The notes: generated from the sequence alone by a model not told the origin. Positions 8,408-17,633 are shown, counted from the stretch's first letter. The stretch: DNA of 64,000 nucleotides from Gammaproteobacteria bacterium (GCA_015709615.1 CP054179.1:62001-126000), one strand, 5' to 3'. Translations and numbers: made by a program.

Positions 8408-9546
8408 CCAACAAAACAGAACATATGCTTGCGAGAGTTTCGCACAGAAGAATTGATGATATCAAGGTACTGGTTGTTGTTGATAAATATGTCTCTGGCG
8501 AAACATTGAGAAATATACTCGATGACTGGCAATACGATATTATCGGCATTTGTACTTCAAGTCAGGAAGCTATAACCAGAGTAAAAAAAGATAAGCCTGA
8601 TTTAATTCTGACGGACATGGAGTTGAACGATTGCGATGGTATCTATTTAGCGCAGCAATTGAATTTACAAACCGACAATTCCAATCTTTGCATTTATTTT
8701 ACAGCGTATACCAGTGACTTGATCGTGCAGCGTACAATGACGATCGCTACTGCTACGGGTTGTAATATCAATAAAGGCACTGCAAAAAAACAGCACACCA
8801 ACTTCGAGTCTTGCTTTTGCCAATATCACGGCATTGAAAAATCTGATAATCAAATCAAACAGCTTTTAGTGCAGCCTATTCGAGTTTTATTAGTTGACGA
8901 TCAACAAATCGTGCTTTGGGGATTGGAGAAGTTAATTGATAGTGTGAAACCTCGAATGGAAGTCGTTGGCGTAGCGACTAATATTTCTGATGCTAAACGG
9001 CTTGTTCTGGAAAGAAATCCGGATATTCTTATATTGAATATCCATTTGGATGAAACAGACTGTGTAAACCACATTCCTGATTTCGCCAGCAATGGAAATA
9101 CGCGGGTGGTAATTTTTACTGAAACGCACGATAAAGAAGTGATTGATAGAGCGGTTCTTAGCGGCGCACGCGGCATAGTGCATAGAAAAGAATCTATGCA
9201 AACGGTACTTAGAGCAATTGAGAAAATTTACGATGGTGAATTATGGCTCGATCGCATTACAACCGGCCGTATTCTTTTACAAAATTCACGTATACGCAGA
9301 AAGATTTCTTCTGATACCGATACAGACAAAATTGCAATGCTGACTCGTAAAGAATGCATGATTCTTAGAGCATTTTCCGATGGAACGGGCGGAGAGCAGA
9401 ATAAACAGATAGCTGCAAAATTGTGCATGAGTGAGCATACCTTGCGCAATCACCTGACTTCCATATTCAGTAAATTGGGCATAAAGAATCGTTTTAGCTT
9501 ATTTGCCTATGCCAAGCAGCATTTTCAGCAACTGGAATCTTCTTGA
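8404..9546 (+). CDS. Two-receiver LuxR-type response regulator
   Basis: 380-residue cytoplasmic regulator with three domains. Receiver 1 (about 20-135) has the phosphoacceptor-like Asp in LILTDMELND. Receiver 2 (about 158-275) begins IRVLLVDDQQIV with an intact acidic pair, but the phosphoacceptor position is Asn (N212 in LILNIHL). The FixJ/NarL-type helix-turn-helix spans about 315-375 (LTRKECMILRAF ... KQIAAKLCMSEHTLRNHL). Receiver 1 keeps only one of the two acidic residues after beta-1. No sensor kinase is adjacent, so it is an orphan. The gene is AT-richer than neighbouring housekeeping genes. Its DNA target is unknown. Confidence 0.85.
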   Translation: MTNKTEHMLARVSHRRIDDIKVLVVVDKYVSGETLRNILDDWQYDIIGICTSSQEAITRVKKDKPDLILTDMELNDCDGIYLAQQLNLQTDNSNLCIYFTAYTSDLIVQRTMTIATATGCNINKGTAKKQHTNFESCFCQYHGIEKSDNQIKQLLVQPIRVLLVDDQQIVLWGLEKLIDSVKPRMEVVGVATNISDAKRLVLERNPDILILNIHLDETDCVNHIPDFASNGNTRVVIFTETHDKEVIDRAVLSGARGIVHRKESMQTVLRAIEKIYDGELWLDRITTGRILLQNSRIRRKISSDTDTDKIAMLTRKECMILRAFSDGTGGEQNKQIAAKLCMSEHTLRNHLTSIFSKLGIKNRFSLFAYAKQHFQQLESS

Positions 9547-9619
9547 TCGCGGCACGTTTCTCGCTCACAAGTAAAGCGCTTTGCAGCAAGTAGACGTGTA
9601 TTAATTCGCGTCCTCTAAT

Positions 9620-11254
9620 TTACTCCGCTTCACGTTGCCGTTCCAAATGTTTTTCCACATCCTTTTGGCTAAATCCGATAGCGCTGGCGACGCGGTCCGC
9701 ATGGCTGACTTTGGAGATGCCTGCAATCAGCCGGTGCGTCGGGCCTTGCGGTAAGAACTCGACTTGCAAATAGCGGCCGATACCATCTTTTTGCAGCAGC
9801 TCGCACAACTCGTGATTGTGCGTAACCAGCAGCGTGCTCGCACCGAGTTTATGAAATCCTTTCAGGATGTATTCGGAAATTGTCATTTTTTCTTCAAATG
9901 TAGTGCCTTCGGATAATTCGTCGAGTACCACCAGGCTGCGCGGCGTGGAGTTGAAAAAAATTTCGCGCGTACGCTGGAGTTCATGACCGAAGCGACCCAT
10001 CGCGGCGCTGAGTTGGCCGGGGTCGGGTACTTGATAATAGATATGCTCTGCCGGAACCAATTGTCCTTGCGTGGCGGGAATATAGCAGCCGATTTGTCCG
10101 AGCAGCTGGATCTGCGCGATGGTTTTACAATACGCGGTTTTACCGCCGCTATTAGGGCCGGTGATAACCAGTACCCGGCCGGCAAGATCGAGGTGTATGT
10201 CGTTAGGCACATAATCCGGGATGGTTTTAATCAACAGGGGATTTCTGGCTTGATTGACAATTAGCCGGTGTTGTTTTTCATCGAGGATTTCCGGTAAAAC
10301 TTTGTCTCCTGGAAGCGACTGACCATAGCGGTAAAAAGATAATAGCTCATCGAGCAATCCTAACGCTTCGACCGCTTTCGCCAATTCCAGACTTTCGCGA
10401 AATTGCTTGCGCAAGGGATAAATGATCGAATCGCGGTCGGAAACACCCATTGCCAGCAGAATAATCGGCAAAACCGGCGCGGTCAGCGCCAGAATGCCGT
10501 AGCTGATATAAGACGCGCCGAACTGTGGCATCAGCATTTCAAAGAAAAATAAAATGCCGTAACCGGCGGCCAGAAAAATCAGTATCGGCAAAATCTTAAA
10601 CAGCGAAGGCTGGAAGCGCAAATACAAATCGAAACGCGCTTTCTCTTTCTTTGTTTTGAATTTGCCACCCATGGAGTAAACCGGTCCTTTCATCAACGCA
10701 TAGATGCGCGATTGGCCGAAGTCCCGGATAGCATCGAGCAGCGTGTGCAAATAAGCGGACTGCGGGCGCGGCAAATTTCTGGCTTGCTCGACCAAATTCA
10801 CGGCAAACTGAGTGCCGTCCTGATATTGCCGGTAGCCGTAACCGCCGAATTCCAGTTTATCGCTGCGGCTGCTCGGTTCATCAGTCGCCAAACCGCCGGA
10901 AAACTCACCATACAACAGATGTTTCAGCGATCTTTCGCCGGAAATGGTTTTTGCAATGAAATCGGATAGCGCATCGCGGAGTTCCGGGTTCGACTCGATC
11001 TCGCGCAGCGCAATCTGCTTTTGCTGCGTCACTTGCGCATTTTGCGCGGGACGGGCGAGCGAGCGGTACAGTACCAAGCGGCCGGTCTCGGTTTTGGTGT
11101 GCTCGATGACATGGAACAGCGCCTCGGTTTCTATCGCGGAAAACGTTTTCGGATCAAGCGCCTCGTGATCCGTTGCCGTGGGGCGGATATCCTCCATATT
11201 CGTGGGTCGATCGGAATCGGATAGGATGAATTTTTTGCGCCAAATATCAATCAT
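9620..11254 (-). CDS. MutS-domain V ATPase with membrane segments
   Basis: 544-residue protein. The C-terminal third is a MutS-type ABC ATPase: Walker A GPNSGGKT, Walker B SLVVLDELSEGTTF and a downstream TLLVTHNHEL switch histidine. The N-terminal part lacks the mismatch-recognition domain I of MutS, and a hydrophobic stretch of two helices (ILPILIFLAAGYGILFFFEM and the following ~30 residues) sits near the middle. This matches MutS-related proteins of unknown function and not MutS1 or MutS2; there is no Smr domain. A role at the membrane is inferred only from the hydrophobic segments. Start at 11254 is not backed by a strong ribosome binding site; a second ATG 19 codons in is possible. Confidence 0.8.
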   Translation of the reverse strand: MIDIWRKKFILSDSDRPTNMEDIRPTATDHEALDPKTFSAIETEALFHVIEHTKTETGRLVLYRSLARPAQNAQVTQQKQIALREIESNPELRDALSDFIAKTISGERSLKHLLYGEFSGGLATDEPSSRSDKLEFGGYGYRQYQDGTQFAVNLVEQARNLPRPQSAYLHTLLDAIRDFGQSRIYALMKGPVYSMGGKFKTKKEKARFDLYLRFQPSLFKILPILIFLAAGYGILFFFEMLMPQFGASYISYGILALTAPVLPIILLAMGVSDRDSIIYPLRKQFRESLELAKAVEALGLLDELLSFYRYGQSLPGDKVLPEILDEKQHRLIVNQARNPLLIKTIPDYVPNDIHLDLAGRVLVITGPNSGGKTAYCKTIAQIQLLGQIGCYIPATQGQLVPAEHIYYQVPDPGQLSAAMGRFGHELQRTREIFFNSTPRSLVVLDELSEGTTFEEKMTISEYILKGFHKLGASTLLVTHNHELCELLQKDGIGRYLQVEFLPQGPTHRLIAGISKVSHADRVASAIGFSQKDVEKHLERQREAE

Positions 11255-11393
11255 ACGGGTCGTGTCTGTTCAGGTTTTTTCATGAATCGCCAGCAAGCGG
11301 CGTTAAGCTCTAATGAACGTGTAAAATACGCATATTTGCAATGAAACACAACACAATGTCATCCGTAATCGCACTGACTACGCTCGCCGAATC

Positions 11394-12542
11394 ATGTCAC
11401 CGCTTAACAAACCGCTAAGATTAATCGGCTTTACCGCCATCGCCGCTGTAATCGCGCTTGCCGGCTGGTATTACACGCGCCCCAAACCGCTTGAAGTGGA
11501 AGTAGCCGCTATCGCCAGCGGCGATGTCGAAGCGACCATCGTCAATACCCGCGCGGGCACCGTCAAATCCTGCCAACGCTCGAATCTGGCGCCGATTGCC
11601 GGCGGTCAAATCGCCAAAATCTGGGTCAAGGAAGGCGATCATGTTCAAAAAGGACAGATTCTGCTGGAGTTATGGAATCAGGATTTGCTGGCGCAGCGCG
11701 AGTTGGCGCAACGGCAGTTGGCGATGGCACAGGAACGCCGCCGCGAAACCTGTATTCTGGCGGAAAATGCCCGGCGCGAAGCGGTACGCACGCAACAACT
11801 GGTCGAGCAGGGCTTTGTCAGCTCGCAACGCGCCGATGACGTCAATGCCAATGCGCGTTCCCGGCAAGCCAGTTGTGAAGCCGCCGCCACCGATATTAAA
11901 CGTGCCGAGGCGCAAGTTCGCGTGGCGCAGGCAGGGCTGGAACGCACTGTCATCAGTGCGCCGTTTTCCGGCGTGATCGCGCATATCAGCGGCGAGCTGG
12001 GCGAATTCACCACACCGTCGCCACCCGGTATCCCGACGCCGCCGACGATCGATCTGATCGACGATCGCTGCCTATATGTTACCGCGCCGATGGACGAAGT
12101 CGATGCGCCCAAAATCCGGATCGGACAGGAAGTGCGTATCACATTGGATGCCATGCCGGACAAAATTTTTTCGGGGCGAATCCGGCGCATCGCGTCGTAT
12201 GTCACCGAAATCGAGAAGCAGGCGCGCACCGTCGATATCGAAGTGGATTTTCTGCAAGCTCCGGCAGATGTGCTGCTGGTGGGTTATAGCGCCGATGTCG
12301 AAGTGATTTTGCAGCGCAAGGACGGCGTGCTGCGGATTCCGACACAAGCCATCCGGCAGAACAAAAAAGTCTGGCTGGTGGATAACCAAAGCCGCTTGAT
12401 TGAGCAGTCGGTGGAAACCGGCCTGAGCAATTGGAGTTTTACTGAAGTTCGCAGCGGTCTGAAAGCCGGGGATCAGGTGCTGATCGCATTTGACAAGGAC
12501 GGGATCAAAGTCGGCGCCGTCGTGCAGCCGAAAACCCAATGA
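11394..12542 (+). CDS. HlyD/MacA-type periplasmic adaptor subunit
   Basis: 382-residue membrane-fusion protein anchored by one N-terminal helix (LIGFTAIAAVIALAGWYY). Order of parts: barrel-sandwich half (APIAGGQIAKIWVKEGDHVQ), a long coiled-coil hairpin rich in Q/A/R/E (about 100-180), the second lipoyl half (TVISAPFSGVIAHISGELGE), then beta-barrel and membrane-proximal domains. It bridges an inner-membrane transporter to an outer-membrane channel. It overlaps the downstream ATPase gene by ATGA, so it forms one transcript with the ATPase and permease. The substrate is not predictable; macrolide, peptide or lipid export are all possible for MacAB-like systems. Confidence 0.9.
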   Translation: MSPLNKPLRLIGFTAIAAVIALAGWYYTRPKPLEVEVAAIASGDVEATIVNTRAGTVKSCQRSNLAPIAGGQIAKIWVKEGDHVQKGQILLELWNQDLLAQRELAQRQLAMAQERRRETCILAENARREAVRTQQLVEQGFVSSQRADDVNANARSRQASCEAAATDIKRAEAQVRVAQAGLERTVISAPFSGVIAHISGELGEFTTPSPPGIPTPPTIDLIDDRCLYVTAPMDEVDAPKIRIGQEVRITLDAMPDKIFSGRIRRIASYVTEIEKQARTVDIEVDFLQAPADVLLVGYSADVEVILQRKDGVLRIPTQAIRQNKKVWLVDNQSRLIEQSVETGLSNWSFTEVRSGLKAGDQVLIAFDKDGIKVGAVVQPKTQ

Positions 12543-13222
12543 TCCGCTTGAACGCGATCACGCGCACATTTCACATGGGTGATCAGGCAGTGCACGCGTT
12601 GAACGACATCAATCTGACCATCACTTCGGGTGAATATGTTTCCATCATGGGGCCTTCCGGTTCCGGGAAGTCCACGCTGCTGAACATCATCGGTTTGCTG
12701 GACCGGCCCGATAGCGGGTGCTATGAGCTTGACGGGCGGCTGGTCACCGATTTGCCGGAAATCGAACAGGCGCGTATCCGCCGGGAAAAAATCGGCTTTG
12801 TTTTTCAGTCCTTTCATTTGGTGCCTCGGCTGACGGCGGCGGAAAATATCGAGTTGCCGCTCATTCTCGGCGGTGTGCCGCAGGAACAGCGGCAAATCCG
12901 CGTCGACGAGGCATTGCAGGCATTCGAGCTGAAACAGCGCGCGCAGCACCGGCCTGCCGAGCTTTCCGGCGGACAGCGCCAGCGCGTGGCGATTGCGCGC
13001 GCAACCATCATGCGCCCCAGCGTCATTCTGGCGGATGAACCGACCGGTAATCTGGATCACCAGATCGGCGCCGAAGTCATGGCGTTGCTGGAAAACCTGC
13101 ATCACAGTGGAACCACTTTGATCATCGTCACGCATGACCGCGAATTGGGTGCGCGCGCGCACCGGCAGATCGCAATGCGCGATGGAAAAATACTGACGGA
13201 TCAATCCGATGACACTCGCTGA
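12539..13222 (+). CDS. MacB/LolD-type ABC transporter ATPase
   Basis: 227-residue nucleotide-binding subunit with complete motifs: Walker A GPSGSGKST, signature LSGGQRQRVAIARA, Walker B VILADEPTGNLD and switch His in IIVTHD. The sequence is of the LolD/MacB/FtsE class, which drives mechanotransmission and not classical import or export. It overlaps the adaptor gene upstream by 4 bases and the permease gene downstream by 14 bases, which indicates tight coupling of the three subunits. Confidence 0.95.
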   Translation: MIRLNAITRTFHMGDQAVHALNDINLTITSGEYVSIMGPSGSGKSTLLNIIGLLDRPDSGCYELDGRLVTDLPEIEQARIRREKIGFVFQSFHLVPRLTAAENIELPLILGGVPQEQRQIRVDEALQAFELKQRAQHRPAELSGGQRQRVAIARATIMRPSVILADEPTGNLDHQIGAEVMALLENLHHSGTTLIIVTHDRELGARAHRQIAMRDGKILTDQSDDTR

Positions 13223-14411
13223 TACCTTACAGACTTCGTTTAAAACGGTATTGAGTTACCGTATCCGCTCCCTGCTGATTGTGCTGGCGATGGCATTGGG
13301 TGTGGCTTCGGTCGTGGTGTTGACGGCGCTCGGCGACGGCGCGAGAAATTATGTCATCAATCAGTTTTCTTCCATCGGTACCAACTTGCTGGTCGTTTTG
13401 CCGGGGCGCGCGGAAACGTCGGGTTCGTTTCTCGGCGCGGTGCTGGGCCAGACGCCGCGGGACTTGACGCTGAAAGATGCGCAACTGCTCGGCCGGTTGC
13501 CGCAAGTGCGGCGCTATGCACCGCTCAATGTCGGCGCCGCGGAATTATCCGCCGCCAATCGTCTGCGCGAAGTCACGGTGCTGGGCAGCAACGCCGACTT
13601 GATCCCAGTGCGGCACATGCAATTGGCGCAGGGTGGTTTTCTGGCGCATGGTACCGAACGCAACGCGCAAATCGTGCTGGGCGCGAAAATCGCCCGCGAA
13701 TTCTTCCCGCGCAGCCAGGCCATCGGTCAGCGCGTGCGCCTCGGCGACAGCCGCTTCATCGTATCCGGTGTGTTGGCCTCGCAAGGCGAATCGATGGGGT
13801 TCAATACCGATGAAATCGTCATCATCCCGATCGATTACGCGCAGCAGATGTTCAATACCACATCGCTGTTCCGCATTCTGATCGAGGCAAAAAGCCACCA
13901 TGACATTGAACCTGCTAAGCAGGCAGTATTGGCAACGCTGAAACAGAGCCACGACGGTGAAGAAGACGTTACCGTGATCACGCAGGATGCCATTCTGGCA
14001 ACCTTCGACCGGATTCTGCACACCATGACGCTGGCGGTCGCCGGGATTGCCGCGGTTAGCCTGATCGTCGCCGGTATTCTGGTGATGAACGTGATGCTGG
14101 TGGCGGTCAATCAACGCACGGCGGAAATCGGCCTGCTGAAAGCCATCGGTGCGACTTCCGGCGACATCCGCCGGTTATTTTTCGCCGAAGCGGTGTGGTT
14201 GTCGCTTGCCGGTGCGATTTCCGGATCACTGCTGGGTCAATTGGGTAGTCTGATGCTGCGCTTGGCGTACCCGCAACTTCCCGCCTGGGCACCCGTTTGG
14301 GCTTCAATTGCCGGTGTTGTGGTTGCGCTGGTGACCGGCATCGCCGCCTGTCTTTGGCCTGCAAATCAGGCGGCGCGGCTCGATGCCGTGAAAGCGCTGA
14401 GTAAGAAATGA
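13209..14411 (+). CDS. FtsX/MacB-type ABC permease (first copy)
   Basis: 400 residues with the MacB topology: one N-terminal membrane helix (LLIVLAMALGVASVVVLTAL), a large periplasmic MacB_PCD domain (about 45-270), and three C-terminal helices of the FtsX domain (IAAVSLIVAGILVMNVMLVA; WLSLAGAISGSLLGQLG; the final helix before LWPANQAARLDAVKAL). Together with the adaptor and ATPase it forms a tripartite exporter. Homologous permease 2 lies 3.8 kb downstream at 18238-19437, beyond a reverse-strand island. Confidence 0.93.
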   Translation: MTLADTLQTSFKTVLSYRIRSLLIVLAMALGVASVVVLTALGDGARNYVINQFSSIGTNLLVVLPGRAETSGSFLGAVLGQTPRDLTLKDAQLLGRLPQVRRYAPLNVGAAELSAANRLREVTVLGSNADLIPVRHMQLAQGGFLAHGTERNAQIVLGAKIAREFFPRSQAIGQRVRLGDSRFIVSGVLASQGESMGFNTDEIVIIPIDYAQQMFNTTSLFRILIEAKSHHDIEPAKQAVLATLKQSHDGEEDVTVITQDAILATFDRILHTMTLAVAGIAAVSLIVAGILVMNVMLVAVNQRTAEIGLLKAIGATSGDIRRLFFAEAVWLSLAGAISGSLLGQLGSLMLRLAYPQLPAWAPVWASIAGVVVALVTGIAACLWPANQAARLDAVKALSKK

Positions 14412-14564
14412 TATCGATGGATATTTTTCGCAATCTGATCTTTGCAAAACCAAGCTACAATGTGTTGGTTCAATGACCCGCAACGCCGACATCTGATGCA
14501 ACAAATTCACCACTCGATGGTGAAGATTCACCGGATATAGAGGTTTGTAGTATTGAGTCACCCT

Positions 14565-14610
14565 TCATCTCCTTTAAACAGAACAAAATGTGTCTGTTTA
14601 TTGGAGATGA
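14565..14610. terminator. Long hairpin between convergent genes
   Basis: TCATCTCCTTTAAACAGA (14565-14582) and TCTGTTTATTGGAGATGA (14593-14610) are inverted repeats matching at 16 of 18 positions across a 10-base loop. It lies between the permease gene end and the end of the convergent gene at 14628, so it may terminate both. There is no clean T-run, so a repeat relic is an alternative. Confidence 0.5.
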
Positions 14611-14627
14611 ATTGATTTGTAACACAA

Positions 14628-15044
14628 TCAATGCGGACCGGGCGGAGGAGGTGATACGGATCCGATTGCCATGTAGGTAATTTCGGCAATCCTGGCCTTG
14701 TCTTTTCCTTTCCAAGTGATCGTAAGGCGCTGACTATCGGCAGATGAGTTTATCTGGAATTCATCTTCGATCAAAATGAGCGTCGTTGGTCCTATCGTAT
14801 TATCTTGTATGGTGCGGGATACGCTTATTTCGCGCAATCCTACGGTATGGCATGGAGTCTGATCGAAGTAGCTGCGTCTCAAATCTACCGGCGCTCTCGG
14901 TGCAATGGTTACTTCTTTCTGTAAATCTCCGGGTGCCAAGTCGCTGCTGCCAACGACGATGCTGTTCGAGCCAAAATCGATCACAACTCGGCCTTCTTGA
15001 TGTCCTTTTGTCACTAATACGCCTGATACGATCTTTAGATCCAT
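14628..15044 (-). CDS. Hypothetical protein of the permease-splitting island
   Basis: 138 residues, not recognised. It is rich in beta-strand-like segments (KIVSGVLVTKG, GRVVIDFGSNSIVVG, TTLILIEDEFQI, QRLTITWKGK) and ends in a proline-rich tail (SVSPPPPGPH). No signal peptide or membrane segment is visible. The start is put at 15044 because GGAGG lies five bases upstream of that ATG; the ATG four codons earlier overlaps this site. It shares strand with the two other island genes at 16160-18040 and probably belongs with them, but is separated from them by the IS481-type element. Confidence 0.6.
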   Translation of the reverse strand: MDLKIVSGVLVTKGHQEGRVVIDFGSNSIVVGSSDLAPGDLQKEVTIAPRAPVDLRRSYFDQTPCHTVGLREISVSRTIQDNTIGPTTLILIEDEFQINSSADSQRLTITWKGKDKARIAEITYMAIGSVSPPPPGPH

Positions 15045-15328
15045 TCTTTCCTCCATGTGACAGATTCAGCATCCTCCAGATGTTATCGAATATTCCATTC
15101 ATCTGTGAGGAAGGCATTTATTAATTAAGCTTAAAAACGCCAGTATAGTTTCTTTATGAAATCCACTTATAAATTCGATTTATATTAAAAAATATCCTTC
15201 TCCTTTTTCATTACGTGCCAAACTGAATGTCGCGGAAAATATGCTATTGCACGATCAAAAAATCCAGTTTTGTTTAAAGATTCAGAAGCAATCCTGGCAA
15301 TTTGCTTCAACAAATTGCCTTTATAATA

Positions 15329-16199
15329 TGTAAGAATTTCTAGCGTTGTTTACAGTATTCAGGAGAATACTGTAGATGAACATACACAAACGCACTCGTT
15401 TAACATTATTGGATCGTCAGGAAATCTGGCGGCTGTATCAAACCCGGCTGTGGAAGGTAGTTCAGCTGGCAGAATACTTTCACGTCAGCCGGCCAACGAT
15501 TTATGACGTACTGAAACGAGCCAGACTCCAGGAATTTACTCCGCGTAGCAGTACCAATCAGCGCTTCAAGACACTGCAGTATGGCCTCAAACGTTTGGCT
15601 AAAGTAGAGCAAACCATCCAGGAACGTCTCAAGCGCGAAGCGAAGCGCTATAACAAATCTTATCCGGGCGAGCTCGTTCACCTCGATACCAAGCGGCTTC
15701 CATTATTGAAAGGACAGTCTGCCAATAAACCTCGCGAGTACCTGTTTGTGGCCATCGATGATTTCTCCAGGGAATTGTATGCCGATATCTTCCCCGATAA
15801 AACTCAATACAGCGCCGCTTGCTTTCTCATCGCTACTGTTGCCCAATGTCCTTATCAAATCGATTGCACTTATTCCGATAACGGCACGGAATTTAAAGGA
15901 ACTGACGATCATGCTTTTGTCAAAGTTTGCAGGCAACACGGTATCGGTCAGAAGTTTACTCGTGTCAATCGTCCTCAAACCAACGGGAAAGCTGAGCGGG
16001 TCATCCGTACTCTGATGGACATGTGGCACAGTAAGATTCACTTTAAAGACAGCGCCGATCGACGCATTCAGCTTCTCCGTTTCATTAACTTCTACAATAC
16101 CGTTAAGCCTCATAAGAGTTTGAATAATGCTACCCCTTATGAAATACTCAACGCTTATTTCAATCAACCTCTCTGTAAACAACCCTGAGATTTCTTACA
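15329..16199 (+). mobile_element. IS481-family insertion sequence
   Basis: 871 bp element with one transposase gene. The ends are imperfect inverted repeats of about 29 bases that begin TGT and end ACA: TGTAAGAATTTCTAGCGTTG on the left, and on the right the complement reads TGTAAGAAATCTCAGGGTTG. Both continue TTTACAG. Only a TA dinucleotide is repeated at both flanks, so a target duplication is not proven. The right end lies inside the 3' part of a reverse-strand gene, whose frame now runs into the element. Confidence 0.88.
15376..16188 (+). CDS. IS481-family transposase
   Basis: 270-residue DDE transposase. An N-terminal helix-turn-helix (VQLAEYFHVSRPTIYDVLKRA) is followed by an rve integrase core with the three acidic residues in HLDTKRL, TYSDNGTEF and GKAERVIRTL. 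Length and domain order are complete, and the gene has a good ribosome binding site (CAGGAGAA), so the element may be active. It fills the insertion sequence between the terminal repeats. Confidence 0.92.
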   Translation: MNIHKRTRLTLLDRQEIWRLYQTRLWKVVQLAEYFHVSRPTIYDVLKRARLQEFTPRSSTNQRFKTLQYGLKRLAKVEQTIQERLKREAKRYNKSYPGELVHLDTKRLPLLKGQSANKPREYLFVAIDDFSRELYADIFPDKTQYSAACFLIATVAQCPYQIDCTYSDNGTEFKGTDDHAFVKVCRQHGIGQKFTRVNRPQTNGKAERVIRTLMDMWHSKIHFKDSADRRIQLLRFINFYNTVKPHKSLNNATPYEILNAYFNQPLCKQP

Positions 16200-17617
16200 T
16201 AGAAATCTCCTCGATAGGGTTGAACACTCGCCGGATCAGTGGCAGCAGCGCCGCCGTCAACCTGTATGTAATTTCCGCTGGCCTGTGGAGAACAAGGGGT
16301 ACGGCTGGGTTCTCTGGAGAACGTCCATCCCGACAGCGCTAAAGCGTAGTAACCGTAGGCGTATGGATTTCCACCGACAACTTCGGAAGCTGGTCTCAAG
16401 AAGTCGAAATAGCAATCTTCTTGCAACATGCAACGATGACCATCTCCAACTCCAGAGAGTTTGACGGCAGCCGCGATCAGTGTCCCTGCTTGTTCATCAT
16501 CGTCCATGCGGAAAAAGCTTGGGCAAAGCTGCACCAAACGGCTGCTTGAAGCGCCGCCAGGCAGTGACTCCACCGGCAGATTGACTTCGTTTCCTCGGAC
16601 ATTGTCGCAGACATCCGCGGAAGCAGGCAGGCATGTAACCGTTAGATCGCCAAGAATTTGTTCCCCTGCCGCGAGATTATCCCGGATCGCCGTCATTTGC
16701 GGCCGGTCGGGACAGTGGAAATGCCGGTAGCTCGCATATAAATTTTCGCCTGTTCCGGGCCAGCGCGTTAAGGCATTGCGAACGAGCTGATTGGCCAGAG
16801 TGCGCGCATGGCTGATTGCGCCGTCCGGGTTACTCACGCCTGTCGTCGCTTGATCGCAACCAGCGCTGCGAGAAATTTCCTTCCGGCTGGAAGTCTTGTA
16901 ATGCTGGCTGAGTGTGCTCGCCAGTTGTGCCGTTCCTTCACCGGAAAGCTCAAACGACGACCACATCCCTTTATCCAGATCGAAAATTGCATGCCCTTGG
17001 CTGATTTGCGTTCCGCCCGCTCCCTCGCTTGTGGTCGAGCCGGTATGCCGCAATTTGAAACGCGCTAATTTGTCTCTGACTTCTTCCAATTCAAAGACGG
17101 TTTGTCCGCCTGCCGCCATACCCGTACTGTTGAGGAATACGGTATCCGTGAAAGTATCGCCGATCTTTACCGGTTTATCGGGAAAACGCGGCATCCAGAA
17201 GATATTATTGCGATTGGCTGGCCCGGCTGCCTGAATGAGCGGTTGATAGCGCGGCAGTCCGCCGGAAAAAGAATATTCCGTTACTTCGCCTGTGGCCGAG
17301 ATATTCGCTTCGAACTGAACGCCATTGTAATAATCAATCCGGCGTCCTTTATTACTGAGTTCAATAATTCGAGCGCTCAGTGTGGGCAAGGCTGCGCCGT
17401 GTGTTTGGGAGACGCGGAACTCTATCGTGCGGCGGAATTCGGAAATAAGCTTGCTGCCGCTTTCCTGGCGGCTGTGATCCGTTTCATAAAAAGTTACACC
17501 CGGCGCGAAATTGTAGAAGAATCTGAATCCCTCATCGGCTGCCAGGGAGTGAGTGCAGAACACCATGATCACGACGGCTTGCCATGTTGGGATTAGTTTG
17601 ATGCTTTTAGCGTTCAT
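16160..17617 (-). CDS. Secreted protein with M35-like region; 3' end replaced by IS481 sequence
   Basis: 485-residue reading frame with an N-terminal signal peptide (about residues 1-26, ending SLAADEG). The N-terminal two-thirds is beta-rich and not recognised. From about residue 260 on, cysteine spacing and motifs such as LCPSFF and NPYAYGYYALAL resemble deuterolysin/lysine-specific (M35) metallopeptidases, but the expected HExxH zinc site reads IAAAVKLSG, so it would be inactive. This similarity is my inference from pattern. The last ~13 residues (after GDFY) are encoded by the right end of the IS481 element, so the native C-terminus is lost. Without one TA copy, the frame would continue 47 codons on the far side to 15185. 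Confidence 0.65.
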   Translation of the reverse strand: MNAKSIKLIPTWQAVVIMVFCTHSLAADEGFRFFYNFAPGVTFYETDHSRQESGSKLISEFRRTIEFRVSQTHGAALPTLSARIIELSNKGRRIDYYNGVQFEANISATGEVTEYSFSGGLPRYQPLIQAAGPANRNNIFWMPRFPDKPVKIGDTFTDTVFLNSTGMAAGGQTVFELEEVRDKLARFKLRHTGSTTSEGAGGTQISQGHAIFDLDKGMWSSFELSGEGTAQLASTLSQHYKTSSRKEISRSAGCDQATTGVSNPDGAISHARTLANQLVRNALTRWPGTGENLYASYRHFHCPDRPQMTAIRDNLAAGEQILGDLTVTCLPASADVCDNVRGNEVNLPVESLPGGASSSRLVQLCPSFFRMDDDEQAGTLIAAAVKLSGVGDGHRCMLQEDCYFDFLRPASEVVGGNPYAYGYYALALSGWTFSREPSRTPCSPQASGNYIQVDGGAAATDPASVQPYRGDFYVRNLRVVYREVD

Positions 17618-17633
17618 TCCGATTGTGTCGCAT
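17607..17633 (-). CDS. Possible 8-residue leader peptide
   Basis: AAGGAGAAATAATA places an ideal ribosome binding site in front of the ATG at 17631-17633, which opens only MRHNRNER and stops at 17607-17609. This overlaps, in another frame, the start of the secreted-protein gene (17617), whose own start has no good site. It may be a coupling leader, or the real start may be mis-assigned. Confidence 0.3.
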   Translation of the reverse strand: MRHNRNER

